Part shown: positions 47,195-59,100 of the stretch, piece by piece
Layout: the number at the start of each line of letters is the position of its first letter
Numbering within the stretch: the stretch's first letter is position 1
Assembly (NCBI RefSeq): GCF_030035675.1
Contig: NC_084499.1
Coordinates: 19,757,953-19,821,952 of the forward strand
Direction of reading: 5' to 3'
From: Rhineura floridana
Taxonomy: Eukaryota > Chordata > Lepidosauria > Squamata > Rhineuridae
Length of the DNA stretch: 64,000 bases
Notes under the pieces: generated by a model
Databases searched by the model: none
Told to the model about the DNA's origin: nothing
What the model saw: only the letters and a program-made list of their open reading frames with translations
Program-made: the position numbers and the translations under genes

Positions 47195-50100
47195 CTACAG
47201 GAAAAGGGGCAAATTTGTATTCATTTCTGTTTATTAGGGTGGTTTTTTTTTACACCCCAACAGCTTCTCTTGGAGAGACTCAAAGCAGTTTAAAAGCACT
47301 AATGCAAATGAAGTGTTTTTGGTGTCAACAACACCACCTTGGCTGCTGAATTTTGTACACCATTCTCAAAAGGTTTCTTTGCAATCATAAGGGCTAGAAA
47401 CTTGGTACATTTCGAGATTGGCGATCTCTAACAACCTCTCTCTCTGCTTTTATTTCTTCTCTCACTTTTTAAGATGTTCTTTTTAAAAACTACCATAACA
47501 ATACAAACCAAATACATAACAAAAATATTAACAGGTATTTATCATGTATAAAGAAAGCCTGAAAAAAAGCTTTATATTATCCAAGACTAAGTCTTATAAT
47601 TACACTGTTGAAGCAGAAACCTTTCCAGTCTAACCTTTTCATGTCTTATGAATAAAGGGCTTCCATCTCTACAAACCCGTGTTGCTTAATCTCACCTCTG
47701 AATCCCATGTGTTCACTTGTCCATTACTGCAAGCTCAATATATTTCATTAACCTTTCACTAACAGAGGGGAGAAGGGCTGTAGCCCAGTGGTTAGAGCAT
47801 CTGCCTTGCATGGAGAAGGACCCAGCATCAATCTTTGGCATTTCCAGATAGGACTGGGAGAGACTCCTGCTTGCAACCCTGCAGAGCCGCTGCCAGTCAG
47901 TGTAGACAGTACTGAACTAGATGGACCCATGGTCTGACTCAATATAAGGCACTTTCCTATGTTCCAATTTCCAGCCAGTGGTTACAGTGTCAGACTAGGG
48001 CCTGGGAGACCAAAGTTCAAATCCCCCCTCAGCCACAGAGCTCACTGAGGGACCTTGAGGGCCAGTCCCTGCCTCTCCGCCTAACCTACTACTTCACAGG
48101 GTTGTTGTGAGGATAAAATCAGGAGAAGGAGAACTACGTTTGAGTTCCTTGGAGGAAAGGCAAATGAATAAACAATACAATCTTGGCTGCTACTGCCATG
48201 GTAGATACTAAAGATCTCAATGTGAGTGGAATCTCCTTGGGAATAAGCTAGAAAATAATCAGCAGCACGTTTCTTTGTCGACTCGACTGCCAGTTACCTG
48301 GCTGGTGGAGAGGTTGAAGTGCATGGCGACGGCGTAGGCGGTGTCCATGAAAAGTTCAGGGATGCTCACAAGGTCCTCAATGGCTTGAAGCTTTAGGCCC
48401 AGGAGGTGGCGATCGATCGCGTTCCCTTTAATTGCCTGAAGGGAGAGACATCAAACACAACTGTAGCTCATCGGTAGGACGCCTGCTTTGCATGCAGAAG
48501 GTTGCATCTCCAAGTAAGTCTGGGAGAGACTCCCTTCTGGAAGCTCTGGAGAGCTGCTGCCAGTCGGTGTCAACAATACTGAGCTAGATAGACCTAAAGG
48601 CCGACTCAGTATTAGGCAGCTTCCTGTGTTCTTAAGAGAGTTGGATTACGAAAAATGCAGAGACGCACAACGGCCAGCAATTCTCTCTCTAGCCAGGTTC
48701 ACCTATAGCAGCCAATAATTGAGAAGTCCCCTCTCATTTCTTAGGTTGTTGCTGCTATGTTTTAGTTTTACCTGAGATAAGAAGGCAATAACTTACGTTG
48801 TGAGACTTTATTATGTTTGCTGTTATTTTCTGTACTGCACAGACATTTTGGTAGGTATTGACACAGATGGTTTGTTATGCTCTGTGTTGTAAACCTGGGG
48901 TCTCTTGATGAAGGGTGGGATATACATTTAATAAATAAATAGTGTCACCAATCCCATGCTGTGGAACACTCTTCCAGCAGAGATTCAAGCAACCTTGCTT
49001 TTGACATTGCAGCATCTCTTGAAGACTTTTTTTTATGCCGACAGGCCTATGCAGCTGTTTAATCTTTGTGTGTGTGAGTAGCCAGCAAATTAATGATAGT
49101 TTTGTGTTATTCTTTAAACATGGCTGTACGCCACCCTGATATTTTGCAAGAGGGTATTATCTAAATACTTTTATATAATAATACTTATATATACAAACAA
49201 ATTGTTAAAATACAATAATAGTTTTTTTAAAAAACAGCAACCACAAAGGAAAAGCAACAGGGGCCTGGGAACAGCCTGGGCATAAATAGGTAGGCTTTCA
49301 GAGGTTGGTGAAACACCAGAATTGTTGGTGCCTGCCATATCTCCAAGGGGAGATCATCCCAAAGATGGGAGGCCACTGCAGAGAAGACCCTTCCCAAAAG
49401 GGGTCATGAAAGAGATCTGTACCATCCTAACCGTGTGGATCCATCTGCACATTGAAGGGTCCCAAACAAGGGATCTTGTACAAGGCCAGCCTCTGTCTTC
49501 TCTCTTGCTGTTTTAAGGAACTAATTACAGCCACTTAGCTAGCACGCACGCCTTCTTCCGCTGAACACAAACCCAAACTCTCCCTTCCAGGCGCCTTTCG
49601 GAGCGCAGGAGAATCTGCTTCTCCATAAGGGGTTAGGCACCTATCGGAACTCACTATGTCAGTGTAGGCGCGATGGGCCTGGGTAGCTCGCCTCAGTAGT
49701 TCCACCTTCTCGTGGTCCTGTGGATGGAAGGAGAAAGCGCAGTTGCCATTTCAACAGCCCACCTGTGTTAAAATCTATATACCACTGGTAGTACCTTACC
49801 CCAGTCTGCATCTGTGTTGGAACTGCTTTTTAATGTGTTTTTAAAGCTTTTTGTTTTTTTAAAACAATATGTTTTTAACCTTTTTCTTTTAAGATGTCTT
49901 GAAAGCTTCTAAAAAAACGTTTTTAGAGATGTTTTAATTTATTTTAAAGTCTGTTTTTATGATGTTTTAAAGTGCTTTTAGTGCTTTTGTTTGCTGCCCT
50001 GGGCTCCTGCTGGGAGGAAGGGCGGGATATAAATCAAATAAGAAATAAATAAATAGTAGAAAAACCTCTACCAACCCCCCCCCCATTAACATTACTGATA

Positions 50101-53100
50101 AAACAGTTAAAAGCAAGTTAATGTAAAACAACAGTAGATTAAAAAGAGAGAATAAAACACATCAGCGTTTGTGTGTCTGGACAGGCTTGCCGAAACAGAA
50201 ATGTTTGAAGCCGGCACTGAAAAGAATACAGCGAAGGCGCCCTGCCTGCCTGATGTCAACAGGCAGGGAGTTCCAAAGAGCAGATGCTGCTACATTAAAA
50301 TGACAATTTCTTACAAGTGCAGAATGAGTATTACGTGGCACCTGTAACACGGCCAGTTCCACAGATTGGAGAACTCGAGTGGGCATGTGGGGGATCAGGT
50401 GGTCCCGCAAGTAAGGTGGTCCCAACCTGTTACAGGCCTTATATACCAATTTTAGCACCTTGAACTTGGCCCAGGTTGCTAGCGGAGTTCCCTCGTGCAA
50501 GGGGACCTCCCTTTCCTCTCCAACAGGAAAAAGCCCAGCTATGGGTCAAGGTGGGCAGTACTTTCCTCTCCAAGGGGAAAAAGCCCGGCTATGGGTCAAG
50601 GGGGGCAGACGCGGCACCCTTTCCCCACCTGTTTGCCAGAATCATCCATGGCCTCCACAAACTTGAGAGAATCTATAGAGGTAGAGCGGATGGTGTCTGT
50701 CCGGCCCAGGCGAAACATCCGGAGCGAGGCACTCTCGTAAGTGGAACAGGCCTGCCCATACATCCTAGAAGGAGGCGGAGAGGAAAGGCAAGCAGATGAA
50801 ATACCAGTAGATGAGAAGCGGCTCTCCAAATATTTGAGAGACCATACATAAGAACTTGAAGGAGAGCTCTCCTGGATCAGGCTAATCTAGTCCAGCATCC
50901 CTGTTATCACCGTAGCCGGCTGGAGGAAGGTCTTTTCTAGGCATTTTGGATACCCCACAATTACCGGGGTCCCATTTGGCTCCTTCACTGGAAGTTCTCA
51001 AGGAGGTTTTCATTTGAAACCTAGCTACATAACCAAATGTAGTGGCCACTCGTTTGTGTGTCTTTTTTGCATGTGCGTAAGTGACAGAACCCTGCCTTTG
51101 GGCCCCACTGCAGCTGCCTACTATGTCTCTGAATGCGCCCCTGCTCCTTCCAGCCAGAACAGGGCATCTTGCGGGTGACAGAGGTGGGCTCATCTAAGAG
51201 CAGGTAATACCTCCTGTTACTCTCAAACTGAATGTTTTTTTGGGGGGGGACAAGAGTGAAGGGTGTCTCAGAAATGTGTGAAATGTTGGTCTATGGAATT
51301 TGGAACATCTGGGCTCTAGGATTTGAGGAGTACAGTAACTGTTGGCCTGAGCCAAGTAAGTGGCTGTTGAGGTTCTACTCCCTGGAAGAAAGCAAAGCAG
51401 CTCACCTGCCCTCCATTTACCTGTAATAGGCCAGCTGCAAAGCCATCTGGATGAAAGCATCTGGGCTGATCTTCTCCGACTTGGGGAAATTCTTCCCAAA
51501 CTGGTGGAAGACGATTGCCTTGATATCCAACTCTTGCACCAGGCTGAGGGAGGGCAGAGAAAGGAGGACTACCTTGAGACATTTACAGATGGGCAAAAGA
51601 GCTGCACATTGCAACTGTTATCCCCTGCTCATGCCTCCTTTTGCTACTGTTCCCACTGATGCCCCGACACACATTTTACTCAAGAGGACTAGCAGAACGA
51701 CCAGCCCTTTGGAAGATGTCAGAGTTCCTCTTTCTCCCCTATGCTTGCGCGACTGCATACTGGAGCCACAAAAGTTATCAGTCATTCTGAGCCTGGTGAA
51801 ACAAATATTCTAGATTCTTAACAGCCCCTCACAGGAACTAGAAACTTGATACTTTCCCCTTTCACATTTGCTTTGAGAAAGCGGAAGCTGAGATTCTTGG
51901 GATTCCCTGCCAAGTAGCCAGTCCTGGACATAGCTGTGGGCAAGAAGGATTTCCTAGAGCGCTCACCCTTTCCTCTGGCTCATTCCTGAACTCCCCTGCT
52001 CTGCACGCTGTTACTCACATGTTAAGGTTCCGTTTCGCCTTCTCAATGTCATCCTTCACTTCCGGGGTGATGTTAAACCGTAGTTTCTTGGGCATTGGCA
52101 AGGGGACCATGGGAGATCTCACCAACTCTGGCTTCTTTCTACCAAGGAACAGTAGGCACACATCAGTGGGTTTCCTCAGAGTAGGGCTAGCATTCAACAC
52201 AACCCATTACGTCTTTATGTTCGTGTCCCACATGTACGCTTGTGCAGTGTGTATCCTGTGTGTGTGTGTCCATGAGAGAGAGAGAGAAAGAGAGACAGCG
52301 TGTGGGATGGCTAAACCCACCACTGGTACGTGGACCCTGAATGGTTGGCCAAGGATGAATGAGGCCCTCAAGCCATAAAAGGTTTGCCACCCCTGCTTTG
52401 AGGATTCCAACAAAATAATGGGCACAGAGTGCTTGGAATGTCTTATATAAAGGCTAAACATTCTTATTAACAGCCCTTCAAGGGTGACAACAGCCTATAG
52501 GTCCAGCAGGAGGAAAAATCACATTGACAGAGAAGCAACAGAGCAGTGCTTCCCAACCTGGGGGCCGTGAAGAAATCCAGAGGGGGCCGTGAACAGTAAA
52601 GAAATGAATTATTTATTAATTTTTTTAAAAAGTCTTCACTCCCTAGACGCGGTCTGCTCCCCACTGCCGATGACACCTCCCCCCCTTGCTCCAAGCGAGA
52701 GAGGAGGATTTTGCTGAAGCGCCAGAGCATCCTTCAGGCGCACCAAGGGCAGGCATCTGCCTATAAAACACGTAGCAGATGCCAAAGGAGGCTGAGGGTG
52801 GAGATACCAGGAAGAAGAGGGGATTACTGTCACCGACTCCTATCTCCTCGCACTGCCGCTGCTGACGACACCCGTACTCGGACGAGACCTCCCCTTCACT
52901 CCAAACAAGAGCAGAGGGCTTTTTGTGAAACAAAAAGAAGCAAGTCTGCAAGGAAGGGCTGCTTTCCCCCTTCCTTCCTGGAGGGGTTCAAGAAAACTTT
53001 TGAGCTTACAAAGGGGGTCCCATACTCATAAAAGTTTGGGAACCACTGCAACAGAGCCTTACGTGTACTCCACAACGTGATCCAGCAGGGCAACGATAGG

Positions 53101-56100
53101 GGGACCCTCCGAGGGTGCATGTTCATACACCAACCCGCAAGAGCCGTCCTCGGCCACGATAAACTGCAAGGCAATTTGAGACAGTCAGAACAGAAGGACT
53201 GCACGGATGTACAAGCCACAGAAGAGAGCCTCCGCGCTTGGTCTTTATGCGCTTCTGCTGGTGGTCCAGTACCCCATGAGAAAATGCTCAGAGTGCCTAG
53301 CGAGGCAAATAAGCTAAGCAGCGTCTACAGGATAAAAAAATGTCCTAGCACAAGGAATGGCCCAGAGGGGGAGGAGGGGCTGGATGCAGAAGCTGCACGT
53401 ACAGGTTCACATCTCAGCAGGCAGCTCTCTGCCTAGGAAAGACAGTGTGGTGTAGTGGATAGAGATCACCAAGTGTCTCTGAGCTAGTCACTGTCTCTTA
53501 ACCTAACCTTACCTCACAGGGTTGTTGTGAGGATAGAAGGGGGAGATTGTGTAAACAGCCCTGAACTCTAAGGAGGAAAGGTAGGTAGGTAGGTAGGTAC
53601 ACAGGTAGGTGGATGTGAATGGACTCAGGCCACAAGAAGCATTAAGGATTCTAAAAGGTAAGCACCAGTACTCTGAATTATGCTCGGAAGTGGATTAGGA
53701 GCCAGTGGAGCTCTTAAGTACAAGGTAGTGCCAACTGACACTCTAGCAGCTGCATTTTGAACTATCTACAATTTCCAAGCAGTCTTCCTAACTGTTAGAG
53801 CGGTACGACAATGGAACCAGCGACCTCGGGCTCTCCAACACTAGAGGCCTTCAAGAGGCAGCTGGACAGCTTTGAGATGGATCCCTGCACTGAGCAGGGG
53901 TTGGGCTCGATGACCTCATAGGCCCCTTCCAACTCTACTATTCTAAGGCAGACCAGCGTACAACGCAGTGCTTTCGCCTAACCTAACAGAGAATGGATAA
54001 CGGTAGCAGGTTCTCTCCGTCCGGAAGGGGGTCACAGCAGGTGAAAGGCGCTCCATGACACCTGGGGTACCAGTCACAAGCACCCCACACTGCAAACCTG
54101 AACTATTAAGAGGGGGCACAGGAACCCCATCCTGAACAGGCTGAACGCCACCGCTTCAGGAAGGCAAACTGACCACCAGCAGTACCTCATCTCGACAGGG
54201 CTGAGCTTCAGTTTATTGGCCCTCATCCAGTCCTTTACTGATCCTAAGCACCCACTGAGCGCTTCCACCACCTCACCTGAATCAGATGCAAGAAGACAGA
54301 GGGAGTTGGGTGCCGTCACCTTTCTGACAACACTCTCTCCAAAAATCCCAGATGACCTCACTCAGCAATAGAGGCAGATGCACTTTCTCTCAGCTTCTAA
54401 CTTTTCCCTTATTCCCACGGCAGTAATTTCTTTTAAACTCTTTTTAATACTGAATTTTATATCGTAACCCGCCCTGGGACTTTATGGTGAAGGGCAGGTA
54501 AGAACTCAACAACATAATAATAATCTTCAGTTGGCAATATTTTTGATTTTTTATTAGAAGTCCCCATGATAGTTCAGCAGCATTTTAGTGTGCAAATGTA
54601 CACATTTTTGTATGCAATTTTGCCTAATATACAGAGATTATTTTTTGCAAGCAGTTAGTATAATGCATTTTTTGTGCACAGCTTTTGGCCGAAGACAGGC
54701 ATCAAAAAAACTGGATTAATTGCAAATTTCAAAGGAAAGCGACATTTCAGTTCACGTCTTGTTCTGGGAACTGCGAATTAGGCCACTTCATACAAAAATG
54801 AAAATGCAAGCTGAACCACATTTCTCCTTCGTGCACATATGCATATCCCTTCAAATATGCATTGTTTTAGAGCCAGGAACAGCAAAGTAAAATTGAAGGA
54901 AAGAGCGCCACCCGCAGGGCAACCATGTTTCATTCTGTGCTGAAGACTTGAAAGTACCAACTAGGTCTGTTTGCTTTGAAATGCGGACCAAACAAAAATT
55001 TTCCTCCCCTGCTCGGCATGAGCGCCACATTCCCTCCTGGACAACCTTCTGAGGGCCACATGCCAGAGGTGGGCAGCAACAGAGGGGAAAGTGAGCAGAG
55101 CAATGAATGTAAACTGTGTACTTTGTACAGTAGGTTAGTTTCTTTACACACACTCTCTCAATCCTTCATCGAGGCAAGCAAAAGGCATTATCAGATTTGG
55201 AGAACACATACTAGCCAGGTAAACACACTCAAGGAAGGTGCTGCCTGGGGAGAGTTCTGAGGGCCAGATAGGGAGGTATGGAGGACCACATTTGGCCACT
55301 GGGCTTCCCACCCAATAACTGGCCAATTGCCTGCTTTGGATGGGGTTGTTCTCCCTCTAAAAGAGCAGGTCTGTAGTCTGGAGGTGCTCCTGGATCCATC
55401 TTTGTCGCTAGAGGCCCAGGTGACCTCCGTGGCTAGGAGTGCCTTTTACCAGCTTCAGCTGGTAAGACAACTGCGGCCGTTTCTGGACTGTGGGAATGCC
55501 TGACCACTGTTGTCCATGCACTGGTAACCTCTAGGCTTGATTACTGTAATGCACTCTATGTGGGGCTGCCCTTGAAGTTGGTCCGGAAGCTGCAGCTGGT
55601 GCAAAATGCGGTGGCGAGACTGCTCACTGGGGCAGGGTATCGCCAACATGTCACCCTGCTGCTGAAAGAATTGCACCGGCTGCCCATTTGCTACCAGGCC
55701 AAGTTCAAGGTTCTTGTTTTGGGGTACAAAGCCCTATACAGCTTGGGACCAGGATACCTGAAAGACCGTCTTATCCCTTATATACCCAGTCGATCACTGC
55801 GCTCTGCAGGTGAGGGCCTCCTGCAGATACCAGCTTATCAGGAGGTGCGTTCTGCACAATATAGGAAGCGGACCTTTTGTGTAGTGGCACCTACCCTGTG
55901 GAATTTCATCCCTTTAAATGTTAGACAGGCGCCATCACTGTTTCATGCCTCCGTCAGATGAGCCTTCAGAGGAGAACGAGCAGCAGTGGATTGGCACAGC
56001 ATACCCAGGAGAGGTAACAAGCAGACTCATCCAAGATACAGCTCCAGCCACCACTGGAGGAGGGTTCAGGACACAGTTGGAGCCCTTTAGTCAGACTCAG

Positions 56101-59100
56101 GAAGTGAATAGAAAGCTCCTTCGCTCCCTGCAGAGCGAGGATGCCTGCAAGTAGCAGAGCAAGGCAGGCGTTCTGGCTGTTTAAAGCTACATGTTCCCGG
56201 GAGTCGGAGGGCCGACTGCTAGCACCTGAACCAGGGAGGGGAGCTTAAAAGGCAGCGAGAGGCCTTTTCCCCTCTGCTAGAAGCAATGTCAGATGCCAGC
56301 GTCAGACCCTTGCCAGCAGTGCCAGGCCCCGGATTGCCTTGTTGGATTATTGAACCTTTGATTTGTGACTGACCTTGCCTTGGAAGACAAATTGGTATAT
56401 GAACTGAGACCCCTTGACCCTCATCCTTGCTTACCCCCATTCTCTTCAAGCCTAATCTGCTTTACAGCCAGCTAATTGTTTTACAGCGCCATTAATCACC
56501 TCGGTGCACCCAGCAGAGACTGACACACTGTTAGCTTTGCGGGGCCCACCGAAGACCTTCTTTCAACAAGCCTGTGTCTGTGCTGGAACTGCTTTTTAAG
56601 ATGTTTTTAATGTTGTTTTTTAAAGATGTTTTGTTGTAATATGTTTTAAAGTCTTTTGTTTTTAAGATGTTTTAAAGAGTTTTTAATGTTTTTGTCTGCC
56701 ACCCTGGGAGGAAAAATGGAAATGGACTGCCTTCAAGTCAATTCCGACTCATGGTGACCCTACAAATAGGGTTTTCGTGGTAAGCAGTATTCAGAGGGGG
56801 TTTACCATTGCCTTCTTCTGAGGCTGAGAGGCAGTGGCTGGCCCGAGGTCACCCAGTGAGCTTCATGTAATATATAAATGAATACACAAATAAATCTAAG
56901 TCATTGGCTACTGCAGCTGGGCATGGTCTCAGACAGGGACCGTAGCAAGACCTGCTACTGGAGACGGAATCTACGACTTGGCCACTGCCCTCTGGCAAAG
57001 CTAGAACACCATTTTAAAGTTGCAGGGAAGCAGCTTCAGTGAAGACATGAAACCGTTCTAGGAATGAACTCTATGGCACCTCCTACCCCAGCCCACCTGA
57101 CCCACCTGAAGGGTTTTGTCAAACCAGCGGTTCCCACTGTTCCAGCGACTCCCCCCGCCATGCAACATCTGGGCCGCCACACGGCTCCGGTAGATGTCAT
57201 CCGAGACCCGGGGCATTGGTGCATCCAGACAGACGGTGAAGATGCTCTTTTCAATCGACCGCACCGACTCTTTGTTGGTTTTGTCTGGGAAAAGGAGGGG
57301 GGAAGGGTGCAAAACTCGTCAGGGTGCATTTCTAACACGTACAAAAAATAATGTATAATTTTGTCTCATATATACATTTTTGCAAGCAAATGTTTTTTGT
57401 CTGTTATCACCAATCTATGCATTTTTATTCACATTTTACATTCTGCATCTGTATTTGATTTTTTTTAACTTTTAAAAAAACAATATATGGAATTGTTTTT
57501 AGTTGTTTTCTTGTATTATGGCTGCAATTGTTCTATCGGTCATTCTTTCCTCTTCTCCCATTTGTTTAACAGCATCTGAATAGTATGTTTTTAACTTGCC
57601 TATCGGTTTTTATGGGTTTTAATTTGGCATGGTTTTAAACTTGTATACTTGTTTTTAATGTTTTAATTGTTGTAAACTGCCCAGAGAGCTTCAGCTATGA
57701 GGTGGTATATAAATGCAATAAATAAATAATTTTTTGGCACCTGCTTAAAACTTTTTTGTTTAGGCAAGCCTATCCAGACATCTAAGATGTTGATCTGTTT
57801 TAATCATTTCAGATGTTTTAATTGTTTTCAAAATGTTTTAATTACCTGTTTAACTCTTTTATTGATAATTTTAATGCTTTGTGTAAACTGCTTAAAGTTT
57901 TTTTTTTTTTTTGCAATCAGTAAATAAACTGGCAGCAAAAAAACAAGCAAACAATAATTGTAACCTGGTCTGGGACCTCACAAAAAAGGGCGGATAAGAA
58001 ATCTGGTAGATAAATACATTTTTTTTGGTACACCTTATGCAGTTGGTGCAAATTTTAAAGAATAGCCATGTTTCAATCTGTTTACTGTTTTGGGAAGCAC
58101 GGATCAGGTGAATCCAAATGTCTCCACCGTCCCTATTTGCCTCTGAGCTATGGGCCCTGTCTGGTGTACCCTTCCCAGGAGGCAAGGAGACCTATTAAAT
58201 GGCATGGGTCTTTTCCCAAACGGCAGACCTTTGATGAGGTTGTTGTAGGCTTTGGCCCAGCTGTTGCGATGGTTGGTGGTCAAGATGCCAATTGGCTCCT
58301 TGTTGGTTTGCAGGGAGGTGTTCCAAATCTTCTCCAGCTGAATAAAGATCTGGTCCGTGGTCAGGGGGCTCCCGTCGCTGCTGTAGACATCCAGCTCAAA
58401 GAACTGGTACAGAAGGGAAGAGAAGATTGAGAGAGTGTGTAGGGGCTTGACACTCACGTTTATTTGGTTATAGAATGGCAGAGGTGGAAGGGGCCTACAA
58501 GACCATAGAGTCCAACTTTCTTCAAATTTTTGCTCTTGCCAGGAAGTTGCCTGCCAGAAAATGCAACGTTGTTACATTTGAACTACTGAAAAGTTTTTGT
58601 TTTGTTTTCCTGTTATGTTGTTGTTTTATTATTCCTGTTTGTTACAAAATTGTTCTTGCAGTTATTGATTTTGAGGTGCATTGCTGTTCTCTTTGATGTA
58701 AGCCACTTTGAGCATTTTTTTCTTTTTGCAGAAAGGCAGCATACAAATCAAATGAATAAGCGGAAGAGGGATGTAAAAAGAGCCTGGCTGCTGGGATCAG
58801 GCCAAAGGGGGCCCATCTAGCCCAGATGCCTCTTCGCACAGTGGCCCCCCAGATGCCCCAACGGGAAGCCCACAAGCAGGAACCGAGCGCAACAGCAACT
58901 CTCCCTACTTGAGATTCACCAAAACGACAAAAGGACGTTAAATGCCTCAGAGTGCTCACCCGGCAATCGCTTGAAAAAGACGACTCTTACACCACCCAAC
59001 GGAAAGATGGATACCAATACAGGCTAAAGGTATCATCATATTGTATGACCCCAATGGAAATGAGAATGGACTGCCATCAAGTCGATCCAGACTTATGGCT

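Noticed and set aside
53600-54361. Host gene on the minus strand within the CRAT intron
   Set aside because: The readable peptide ([12 protein letters not shown]) is a reverse-transcriptase segment of a LINE.
55560-55961. 133-codon frame with a protein-like sequence ([13 protein letters not shown])
   Set aside because: It is the C-terminus of an L2-like LINE ORF2, not a host gene.
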